A stretch of 64,000 bases of DNA from Dicaeum eximium (Eukaryota > Chordata > Aves > Passeriformes > Dicaeidae): positions 186,001 through 250,000 of the forward strand of contig VWZP01005541.1 of NCBI GenBank assembly GCA_013396995.1, read 5' to 3'. The first letter of the stretch is position 1. Every line of letters begins with the position of its first letter. The translations under genes were made by a program, and so were the position numbers. The notes beneath the pieces were generated by a model. The model saw only the letters and a list, made by a program, of their open reading frames with translations, was not told the DNA's origin and did no database searches. Below are positions 13,218-23,110 of the stretch, piece by piece.

Positions 13218-13223
13218 CTTTAC
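13218..13223 (-). promoter_or_regulatory. MYRIP: 5' splice site (donor) of the MYRIP zinc-finger exon
   Basis: The minus strand reads GCAAG|GTAAAG, a near-consensus donor. It splits an Arg codon after two bases (phase 2), so the next exon must supply its third base. The known family continues with a Leu-rich stretch and SLEWFY-type residues, which are not found downstream in this window. Confidence 0.88.
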
Positions 13224-13445
13224 CTTGCTTGCTGACAGACACTGCAAATCCAAGCCTTCTCCTTCTTCTGGTAAGTGCTGCAGCTCTTGCAGATGTTATA
13301 CTTGCAGTCTTGGCACTGTCGCTTGCTGTTGATAAGAAATGTGAAAGGGGAACAGCAGCGAATGCAGCAGTGCTCATTGAACTTCTGTTGCTTGGAAAGG
13401 ATGCTGCACTTGTTACCCTCTTCATCCAACTTCTGCTTCATTTCA
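13224..13445 (-). CDS. MYRIP: MYRIP (Slac2-c) coding exon: FYVE-type zinc finger of the Rab27-binding domain
   Basis: This internal exon of 222 nt is the only supported coding sequence. MYRIP is a cytosolic effector that binds Rab27a-GTP on melanosomes and secretory granules and links them to myosin VIIa/Va and actin. The exon begins with one base completing a Ser codon, carries 73 full codons starting EMKQKLDEEGNKCSILSK, and ends with two bases of a split Arg codon after QQA. Numbering from that first Glu, the four zinc-ligand pairs are C27/C30, C44/C47, C52/C55 and C67/C70, with the conserved core CCSPFTFL at 30-37. The wording CSILSK, CCSPFTFL and CQQA fits MYRIP much better than melanophilin, which has different residues at these positions. 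Splice sites are consistent: AG at 13446-13447 after a T-rich tract, and GT at 13222-13223 in AAG|GTAAAG. No stop, frameshift or lost cysteine is seen, so it is probably functional. Upstream in-frame residues such as FCLCFCSFH are intron read-through. Family identity comes from remembered family sequence, not a database search. Confidence 0.93.
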
Positions 13446-13470
13446 CTGGAATGAAAAGAACAAAAACATA
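13446..13470 (-). promoter_or_regulatory. MYRIP: 3' splice site (acceptor) of the MYRIP zinc-finger exon
   Basis: On the minus strand a T-rich tract (reading TTTTTGTTCTTTTCATTC) runs directly into CAG, and the exon starts with the next base. This fixes the exon start: the frame then reads (Ser) Glu-Met-Lys-Gln, the same junction residues as in MYRIP of other vertebrates. Confidence 0.88.
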
Positions 13471-15970
13471 AACAAAATTTCAATGGGAATTCTTTATCTT
13501 TCCACATATTCATGTTATACTCTTCAAATAACTTTTGCAATGTGAAATGAATCTGAGAAATGAATATTTTAAATTTAGAACTGGAAAGCAAAAATTCCTG
13601 TTCCCTTAAGCCACCCATTGCCAACCCACTTAAACTCTCCCTGAGTCATAAACCACAGCAAAATGTTCTCAGCTCCAGAGAGACAACCAACCCTATGGAA
13701 AGCCAGGTTTGCTGCTCCAGGCACTCCACTGTGCCAAGCTATAAAGGCCATGTGAAAATTCAGGGCTGCTCTCAGAACCCTGTACAAACCAAAAATCACT
13801 TTATGGAAGTCAAAAAGCTTGGCACACAGTAATAAAAAAAATCCTTCTGACCAATAATTTTGAAAACAAAAGGTTTGTTTTCTTTTGACCCATATGGTCA
13901 TATTATTCATAATAGCTCCAACTTGTCAAGCATTAATGATAACCTTACTAATGATAACGTTAATGATATCCTTAATTTCAGAGAGATTTGGGTGCTCTAC
14001 TAGTTAGGACTAATATTAAGATGACTGCTAACTGTGAAAGTGTTTGCAGGCACTCTGCATGAAGTTTCCTGTTTTCCAGCAGAAGAGCTCATTTACTTAA
14101 AAAACTGAAATAAATTGCACATGCATGGTATTAAGTAAATTGCTATCTCCCATTTTACAGTGCTTTTGATATTTACAAATTAGGCAATATATTCCATTAC
14201 AGGAGTAATAAAATAGCTTGCAGAAGGAAGAGTTGTGAAGGCAGACAAGTCTACAAACTCATCACACATTTTCTGGCATGTACAATTAGGACATACTCTA
14301 TGAGAAGAAAAATTAAGAATCAGTCAAAAACAAGTAAAATAAAAGCTTTTAACACAGCATGCACGTACTTACATTCATTCTCTCTATTTCTCAGAATTAG
14401 TGGTGAATAGCTTACTATTTGCAACTGCTGATAAAAACCACTTATAAGACTAGAGTAACACAAAAGTCTAAATAAAATGTAGAGGTATCACAAAGCAGAC
14501 TAAGCTGCAAGAATATTTATTCATGACACGCTGACTTACTCTTAAATTAATGTTTAAATATCTTGCTCCAGGAATAAAATAATACACTTATTGCATACTT
14601 ATTCATGAACTCAACCAAGATCATCTATGAACATCATTGTGAGCCAAGCCTGGAATTTGAAAAAGAATCACATTACTGGGCTATATATCACCTTGTTTGC
14701 CACTTCTGCCTTAGATTCATCACTCAAAATAAAACCAGCCTGTTTTATGAAAATCTGACAGGTCAATTCTAAACCTCAAATCTAAACTTCAAATCTAAAA
14801 GACAAGTAAAGCAGTGATCTAAACCATGTAATTTTTGAACTTGCACATACAACACATTTAAGCGTATTCCCAATATATACCATTTAATAAATTTAAAATT
14901 TTAAAAACTGTGTGTTTCTGCTGCTTGCACCCTGTACAAGGATTTGACTAAATTAGACTAGGTTCTCAAATAGATACTCTTCGCACTTCCAAGTAAATAA
15001 TCTTTATGACTTTTTTCTGTCCAGATGGCAAAACCTGCTTGTTCTGCCACATTTTTACAGAATGTACAACATGTAAAAGGTAAGAGATTATCTTGTAAGA
15101 GAGGAAATGTCTGAATTATGCAAATCAAACTGGCTTCCTCAGGTAAACTGATGGAATTATCCCAGAGATTCAATGGGATGGCTTGACTAGTTTGTCTTAA
15201 TCTCCATTATTCTCTCCTATCTTGGTACTACATGGACAATCTTTCTTAGTGGAACAAGAGAGGAGGTGAATTGTCTCCACTGCTGCTCTGCAGCAATGGG
15301 GTGAGACACAGCACTGCTTCTGCACTGAAGGTTAGGCAGGAACCCCAGGTCCCAGGACAAAAGCTGGTGAAGGTGAGGGCTGCATGATTCAAGGAGGATT
15401 TCTGGCATGGAAAAGTGTCAGCCCAAAATGCTGCAATCTTTGCTTCAGGATGGAGACCCCAGGCAGCAGGTGCTGGCCTTCCCATAAAATAAGAATAGCT
15501 AAGGAATCTGGGTCATGGGGAGTGATTAAAGAGGAGATTTTTGTTCTTATGGTGTTCTGTTATCTCCCAGAATTAGTAACGCTGATGCTTGGTAGTACCA
15601 GCCCACACACTCAACATTGTCATGCTCAGTGGCATTTTGAACCCTCATTAGTGCTCCGATGCATGATAGCAAGATAAACCACAGAGGCAAAGCCACCAAT
15701 TAAAGCACTACAATAATGCTTACAATATAAAACCAGGCAGTTTTGTTCACAACAGAGCTAACAAAGCCTGATACCTAGAAAAAGCTGAGCACACACTGAA
15801 ATCTTTTCATCAGAACAAGCATTAATTACATCTCTCTCCACTATCTGGCTGCCAGTATTCATTACAGTGGTAGAACTCAACATCATTAAGGCATCTGCCT
15901 CAGTGCTAAATAGGACTAAAATTGGCCAATGGATTAAAAAAGTAAATAGGATAGGGTTGGACAGCTTGTC

Positions 15971-15984
15971 AGAGAGAGAGAGAG
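15971..15984 (+). repeat. (AG)7 microsatellite
   Basis: Seven uninterrupted AG units sit in otherwise unique intronic DNA. It is potentially polymorphic in length. Confidence 0.9.
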
Positions 15985-18900
15985 CATGACAGAAAAAAAC
16001 TCATTTCCACAGGAAAGCAGGCAGAACAGAAAAGAAAGCAATGCACATCTCTCTGACAACTGTAACAAATTAAGGTTCTTGTGCACTGCCTGCCAAAGGC
16101 TATTCTGTAAGGAGTCAAATGGCAAAAGGGACTGTCAACTGGACTTGTCATTTGAAGCCAAAAGGCTCCTCTCCACACTCTTTCCTTGGAAGCAAAACAT
16201 GGGTTTCATATGAAAGCAAAGTGATGTATAACTCTGGTGGGCAATTCAACCTGCCTAGTTTGAGGAAAATTACCTAAAGTGAAAAGTAGGCACTGATTTA
16301 CTCTCAGCAATACTGAGAAAACGTTACTTGGACATAACTCCAGCTGGATGATCACCCTGAGTGGGATGATTAATGCAGGCGTCAATGTTAATACACGGAG
16401 AAAGTTTGCTGCATTGAAATTCAGGAGGTACAAACTGAATCTCAAGGCACCCCAAATTTGAAAATCTCAGGCTTTACTTTCAGGATGTTCAAATTGCTTG
16501 GTGCAAGAAGATTGTAAGAATATTCTAAGGAAAGGGCAGCAGCCAACAACAACAGATTGTCTCACAAAGTGCAACTCGCTTCCAAAAAGACAACAGCCAC
16601 CGGTACAGGACCTATTTCTAAGAAGGAGGTGGAACCATCCAGTCATTGCAAACATTGCCCCTTCCTCCCCATGCAACACTGTTTTCCCCAACAAAACACA
16701 GCTGAGGGGGATGGGACAGAGAATAGAGGGAGAATGCCTCTCCCTCTCTAAATGTGCTTACTTCCCCAAGGAGGGAACGTAATGTATTCAGAGATGTATA
16801 CATAGAATAAGTGTGCAAATAAAACAAGCAACAAAATACAGCTGCACAGAAAATGTGCCTGTTGGGGTAAGCACAGAACAGTGGGAAGGGCAAATGACAG
16901 AATTTATTCAGAAGTCACAACTGATGGGGCTCAGATATTATGGTTATGTGCAACATAGTAATAAGCACCTGTGGAGAAGAGAACTCCTGCTGTGTGAATG
17001 AATCTCAGATTGGATTTCATTTTCTTCCTTGAGTGGTTGCATTCATCAATTGCTTACAAGTACAAAAGAAGCAAAAAAATACTCAATAGATATCCAACAT
17101 GTCTACCACCAAAACCAACTCTGTCAAAGAACATTTTATGAGTTCCAAGTTCTAAATAAGTTCAAAAATATGCAGATGGATATCAGTTTTTTCTAGAAGC
17201 TTTTATCAATGAATTTAGATAGCATTAAAAATATGTAATTAATTTCAGTCAATGTTTTGGGTGATAGACTCCTGGCATGTAATTCCCACAAACAGTCAGA
17301 TTATGAACACTTTCCATCACACTGTTTTGGATGTAGGTTTTTCTATTATATTCTGAGGGTGAATAGATGTCTTCCCCCTACCACCACTATGTTTTTGTGA
17401 CTTTTTAAAACACAAATTAAATAGCTTCCATTGGTATGGTTTATTTCTCCTTAGTGTCTGGCATTTAAACATAATTAAACATAATTCTTCAATGTTTGCC
17501 TGAACAATGCCTTCTACTCTAATAAATGTCTTTAAAACAATTGGTATATTGCACCTCCTGAACACAGAAATACAAGCATTTTTTTAAGAAAAGCATTTCT
17601 AAAAGTTACCTTTTTCTTTTTTTTTTTTTGGGATGCTTCCCACCAAGAGGCATTACTGTGATTAAATACTCAAGGGGTGTGCCAGGTGGAGCTTTAATCT
17701 CAAACTGCAAAGTCAACAGTAATATACACGTTGACAGCTTGCCAGAATAAGGCAATACTGTGAAGTTAAAAAAAAAAACAATGGGAAAGAAGCCTATGAT
17801 GAGTTTAAGAAACAGGTTAAAAAACTCATTACTAAATGTCTAAGTTTAGGGTGATTGAACTCTAAACCTCTGGGTGTAGCAAATGGAAAGGAGTCCAAAA
17901 AGCAGGCAATTGTATTACAACACAAAGCTAACCACCCCCCCCTCCCTTCCGTTTTTAATATAACAAAGAGAATGGTTCCTGGGGAAAACCTGATAGTTGG
18001 CTTGAGCTCCAAGACAGAGTCTGTATAAGCAAGTCTGTCTGTCAGGCTCCCCAAAACACAGCTCTCTGCTCTTCTCTAAGGGCTTCTCTGAGCCCAGCTA
18101 TTGGGCTGTACCATCTTACTCTTGTCTCACACCAGTCTCCATTTCAGGAGTTTAAACCTGGCACTTCCAAGGCAAAGTCCAGCTGGACTGGTTCCCTTTT
18201 ACTCTGTTGCTTTCCTAAGTGATGGATAAATAAAACTTTTCCTGCTATTTAAACACCTTTTATCTTCCTCAGTAAAGCAGAGGCTAAATCTATTCTAGTT
18301 GCCATCACAGGCAAAAAAGAAAATGGAAGCACAATGTTCCCGGATTCACCTCACTCCCTCCTGATGAACAGAGGAGCAGTGCCTTTACAAGTTATCAAAG
18401 ACAGGTAGAAACTTTCTCCTTCAGTACTACAGATGAGGGTTTCTGTTTCTTCTGTTCCCTGTCCTCTTAATTCAAATTACACCTATTTCATAGAATAAGC
18501 CACATTTTATCCATTAGCCTTAGAGCCTTTTTTACTTCAAAGACTAATGAACACACAGCACACACTGCAAAGAGGCTTCTCTTAGGAGAACAGTGCTCTG
18601 CTCAGCTGGGTAACTCGTTGTCTCTTTTCTCTGCACTTGTTTGCACTATCCCACTTCCCACAGTGGATTAAGAGCAGTGCATGAAGATCACTAATTTCTC
18701 TTAAAACTGGTTTCAATCTTAGTTTGAAAACTGCTAAAACTTGTTTCCTTCCACAGAAGAGAATGCCTTCAGACACTTTTCTGTTCAGGCATCCTCAATA
18801 CTCACCTATGCATAATAAGCTATTGAGGTGCTTTGCTTAGCAAAATATCTGCATTTCTGCATATTCTGAGGAGCAGATGAACAAATTCTGATGTCCCTAT

Positions 18901-19917
18901 TTCCAGCCTTTCAGAGAGAGACCACTTTTACCACTGCACCTCATGTTTTTCCATTCCCACAGTCAATCCAAATTTGGTATATTGGGCTCAGAGTTTCCTT
19001 GGGCTACAGAGATCACCTAAAATACAGGTTTTACCAATACCCTCTAAGCTACAATGCTGGAGGACAAAGGGCTTTTCATATTAAGTGGCTAGAGCATACA
19101 CAGTGTTCCCATCTCCACTCTCCTTAAACCTGCCAGATGTGTACCAGATGCCAGAGGTGGGGTAAAGATCTTTTAATCTGTGGAGAACATGAGAGTCTCT
19201 TACTCCTTGATTACTAGTACAATGAGGAGTCACAGGCTGAATGTGACTGACATTTCTGTCCCATTCACATGTTTTCAATTTGATGTTCAAGGCCCTGGAT
19301 TCTGATAATTACGACTAGTTCCCACCTCAGCCCTTACTCCCTCTCCACCCAGTCTCCCAAAGCTTCAGAAATGGACCAACCAGGTTAGTAAAATGCTGCT
19401 AAATTTCGGAAAAACACCTGGAAGTTTTATAAGCCTGACTCCTGGGCAGGGATCTGAGAGAATAGGCCAAAATTGCCAAGGAGAGCTGCTCAGTGTTTTA
19501 CGCCTTCCCCATTTCTCATGTCTCAAACTGTGGTGTGGTGCAAATAGGGGTGAAACTCTATGCTGACAGGGTCATACACCTATTCCACCTGCAGTACACA
19601 GTAAGAACCAAATCTCCCAGCAGGCATATGCCTCCATCACTATTTATTCTCTAAAGGTTCAGTGCTAATTTCTTTTTGCTGCCTCTTCTTCTAAAGGAGT
19701 TTATTCTTCTCCATCAAAACAGGCATCTAACACAACTTGGTCCTACACTACCACCCCTTTTGTTTATTTTATGTCTTTGCTAGATTTCCCCTAGTGAAAC
19801 TCTAATTGCTCTCTGAAAAAGTGGAGAATAAGATACTACTATAGCAAATTCCAAGTTAATTCATTATCTTATGGCCTTTTTTCCTAAGTTCTTATCAACA
19901 CTATCACAATTGTGCCT

Positions 19918-19940
19918 TGTGCTGTATTTAATACAGCACA
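19918..19940. repeat. Near-perfect palindrome, 11-bp arms
   Basis: TGTGCTGTATT and AATACAGCACA (reading across a single central T at 19929) are exact complements. The feature lies about 40 bp before a separate 23-bp direct repeat at 19981, so this stretch is locally repetitive. Confidence 0.85.
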
Positions 19941-19980
19941 TGAAACAGTGCTCTACACATTGCTAGTACTACCAAAAAGC

Positions 19981-20026
19981 CATGCTTAGCACACATGCAA
20001 ACACATGCTTAGCACACTTGCATTTG
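19981..20026 (+). repeat. Two-copy direct repeat, 23-bp period
   Basis: CATGCTTAGCACAC begins at 19981 and again at 20004, and both copies continue into a TGCA-containing end with one difference (ATGCA versus TTGCA). It appears to be a small recent tandem duplication. Confidence 0.8.
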
Positions 20027-20144
20027 GGGAGCCTTGGAGGAACAGAGGAACACACATCACTTTAATCTGTTCAGAGGGATATCAGTCCAGCAGCAGTAGC
20101 TGACATTTTTTGGGAGGATTAGACAGCAGGGAATGTACCATAAA

Positions 20145-20232
20145 TGGGGGGAAAAGGGGGAGGTGTGATGGAAGTAGCAACAGCCTAAAGCAAAAAAGCA
20201 AAACACAAAGTCTTCGGGGGGAGATAGGGGGA
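20145..20232 (+). other. G-rich segment with runs of five to six G
   Basis: Plus-strand G runs occur as GGGGGGAAAAGGGGG at about 20146-20160 and GGGGGGAGATAGGGGG at about 20216-20231. The spacing could support an intermolecular or long-loop G-quadruplex. The MYRIP pre-mRNA would carry the C-rich complement, so any structure would be on the non-template side of transcription. Confidence 0.6.
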
Positions 20233-20321
20233 GTTGAGTGCTAAGAAACTCATAAATAGTTATGAGTAAGTCACTTGTACAAAAATCAGGATGATTAATA
20301 TTTCACAGTCCAATTTTCAAT

Positions 20322-20343
20322 TACTCCAACTGCAGTTGGAGTA
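20322..20343. repeat. Perfect 22-bp palindrome
   Basis: TACTCCAACTG is followed directly by CAGTTGGAGTA with no loop and no mismatch, centred on a CTGCAG. It abuts a direct repeat on its right. Palindromes of this length are rare by chance. Confidence 0.92.
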
Positions 20344-20389
20344 TTCCTTTACTTAAGATTTACTTTAAGTATTCTTTTACTTAAGATCT
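20341..20389 (+). repeat. Two-copy direct repeat, 28-bp period
   Basis: GTATTCCTTTACTTAAGATT at 20341 recurs at 20369 as GTATTCTTTTACTTAAGATC, with one internal difference. The first copy overlaps the right arm of the palindrome at 20322-20343. Confidence 0.85.
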
Positions 20390-21073
20390 TACCACTATCT
20401 CTTGAGGGTTTTTTCCTTCTTCAGCCTTTAATTTCTATAAAATTAAATTTCTATAATATTAAAGTGTATTCCTATCAAATCTCACTTTTTATATTTTTCT
20501 TTCCTTCTCTCTTCAAAAGTAGTAGCAAACTGATGATGCTGCATATATGCTACACTCTGATCTAGGGACAATCTCTTGCTAAAAATAAAGAAATCCATCA
20601 CAGTGGAAACATGTTGATAGGTTTTTCTTTTTTTTTTTAAGATTTGCAAACACTTCTTACACTGGGAAAAAATTGCATTGACACCTTCATATTTCTTACT
20701 AAATACCATAAAATAAATGTTGTGAAGACTAACCCGTGGAAGTTTTGAGCTAATCACAGTTAAACCAATTAAACTGCTGACAGAATCAGAAAAATGCCAA
20801 CATACTGAACAGTTACCCTTGCCAAAAACACACAGATCAGGCACTGCGTTTGCTAAAGAGAAAGCCAGTCAGCACCAAGACAAATTGTGGTGCACTTGCC
20901 CCAGACCAGTACCTAGTTTGTCACACCAAGTTCTATCCTAATCTGTTAACAATTTCATGCTGAGGCAAAGCTGTTTCACAAAATGAGTGACTGTTGCTGT
21001 ATTAATTTATAGACACTGTGCTAATGGCTATTAGGGGAAGTTTCCTTTTTCCTTTTCTTGACAGCACAAGCTC

Positions 21074-21112
21074 TGTCAGTCAGTGTCTATCATCAGATGG
21101 AACTGACTGACA
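21074..21112. repeat. Inverted repeat, perfect 11-bp arms with 17-nt loop
   Basis: TGTCAGTCAGT at 21074-21084 pairs with ACTGACTGACA at 21102-21112. Outside the arms, CTC at 21071-21073 can pair with GAG at 21118-21120 across a small bulge, extending the stem. Arm and loop sizes are within reach of a short RNA hairpin, but the stem is too short for a typical pre-miRNA. Confidence 0.8.
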
Positions 21113-22619
21113 TGTCAGAGTGTAGATAAATTAAATAAATACTATACTAGTATTCTTTTAAATTCTTTCTCACTTCATAAACCCTCAAGCTGTCAAGGGA
21201 CATTGCATTTAACCCCGTTTTCTTTTGTCATGTTGGATAGCACAGGAGCACAGACTGTGCACTACATTTAACTGATAGGCTTTGAAATCTTCTGTGGGCA
21301 AGTGGAGCAGCAAGGGTGAAGCAGGTCTGAATTACACAGGAGATATTCTGGGGACCTCTGGAGACATTGGAAATCTCCACATGAAAGCTGAAATGATCTT
21401 TTTCAAGACAGTGCCATGAGTACAGACTCCTTTGCCCTCCCATTCTTTTACTGCCACATGGGACATAGGAAAATAAAAGCTGGGTTTTGACATACTTTTC
21501 CCCCATAACTCTTCTTTCTCATCTGCTCTCCTGTCTCAGTTACATCTTGGTCTGCAATAAAGTAGGGTAGTCTGAGGTGAAATCATGTGTCAGTATCAGG
21601 GACAAGCACCTTTGCTGCAGGTTAAATCCTATAGGACCTTCTGGTAAAATCCCAGGTTTGACTCAGAATGATCAAAAGATGTGTATCCATTCTGGACATC
21701 AACTGCAAGTGATGATAGGCTGGAAAAGTTTTCCCCTTTTTTCCCTATTATGTCCATATTGAACCACTAACAAATAGAATCTGATTTTTTTTTCTAATTT
21801 TACCAGTATATGCCACAGCCCTACAATGTGACTACAAAATGGTAAGCTTAGATTGTTATTTACAATAACATTTTGGGGCACTTTCCTCTTAGATTACAAA
21901 CATGTAATACTTTATGTTGTACTACCCTATCACACTTCCTAACTACCTAGCAAAACACCATTAGCTTTACCACCTTTCTTATATGGCTTTCCTGTTTTTT
22001 CCTTTCCCACATTTGATAATGATTTTTAGTTACACAAATATTTGGTACCTTTATCTCATTTCCTCTCAGTAAGTGTCATTTTGCTCTCCCTGAAGTGTAC
22101 TTCTCACTGCCTGTCTGGTACCTCTCCCTGGAGACCTTTTTCCCATCAGGTCCTGACTTTCAGTACAGGCTCATTTCTAGAGAATGATAAATACAGACAT
22201 CCATTCTTTAGGAAAAAGCATTCTTCAATTTAAAAAACCCCAAAAATATTTAGTGAAAATATTTTTTAAATGTACATACTCTTCCATCATAGTTACATGC
22301 AATGCATTCTTTGCATCACTGGTGGCATCTGTGAGTCTACCTTTCTTCGGAATACAATTTTATGCCCATATTAACTGAAAGCCTTCATTTAATAAAATAA
22401 ACAGTCCTCCTACATTAAACAGTTCTCTCAGTGCTCCTTTCACTGTGCCATCTGGCTTGACCTCATAAAGCACAATTCATAGCCTGGCTAGTGTACAGCA
22501 GGAGAGTAACTGAGACACTGGCTCTGAAAATCCCTGAAGTATTCACTGTGAGCTATTCTCCCCTCTTCCTGGCTGGACTTCTAGCAATGCAGACCTGGAA
22601 AGATTTGTTCTAGAATTGC

Positions 22620-23110
22620 TGTTGTTACTTGACCCTTCCCCACAGATCACACAGCAGAATAAACAAGAGCAGGCAGCAGAGCAAACAGCAGAGCTCAGTA
22701 AGGAACTGGATCTCAGAGCCTGACAAGTCAGTGCCAGATGACTGTGAGTGTGCTGTTAGGAAGAACACCCCAAGATGTTCATCCTGGTTTGTGTACAGAC
22801 AGGATGGGTGATGCTGTGTACCCAAGGGCCTTCTGCCCAATGAAACTGGCTTTGCCCATCCCAACCACTGCCACTCCAGAAGCCAGCTGGGATGGGAACA
22901 CTGGGAAAGCCCTGTCCTCCACAATCCTCCATGGGGAATGCAATACAAGACAAATCAGCACATATCCTCCCACACCAACGTCCACTGAGTATTTTGCCAC
23001 TTTCTGCAACAACCACTGGAGCCCTAATGGGGCACAAGAAAGAGCAGAAGACATTAACAAATGCCCTCTCTAGGCCATCCATGGGCTTGTTTCAGGGTAG
23101 ATTCTTGTGA
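22620..23110. other. GC-richer intronic patch with overlapping open frames on both strands
   Basis: The stretch is noticeably richer in G and C than its surroundings and is open in several frames on both strands for 60 to 111 codons. None of the translations shows a domain, signal or family resemblance. It may be an old repeat or an unrecognised retro-insert; I see no terminal motif to classify it. Confidence 0.3.

Larger units (their letters stand above)
1..13223 (-). other. MYRIP: Downstream intron of MYRIP (partial, runs off the window start)
   Basis: Inferred intron following the zinc-finger exon. Stop codons are dense in all frames, base composition is AT-rich, and none of the open frames resembles a known protein. 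It contains the SINE-like remnants near 1556 and 7070, a 22-bp tandem repeat at 7822, one CR1 at 11690-12258 and a poly-A run of 14 at 2828-2841. In 1-1550, 1700-4000, 4040-7060, 7880-11680 and 12260-13217 nothing is recognisable beyond short simple runs. The next MYRIP exon, which should encode the second half of the Rab-binding domain, was looked for on the minus strand and not found. Confidence 0.7.

Noticed and set aside
13193..13471. Plus-strand open frame across the MYRIP exon
   Set aside because: It is the antisense shadow of the zinc-finger exon. Its Leu/Ala-rich translation comes from reverse-complemented Cys and Lys codons.
13446..13624. N-terminal extension of the minus-strand frame upstream of the zinc finger
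   Set aside because: The in-frame residues above 13445 run through a pyrimidine tract and a clean CAG acceptor and do not match MYRIP, so they are intron read-through.
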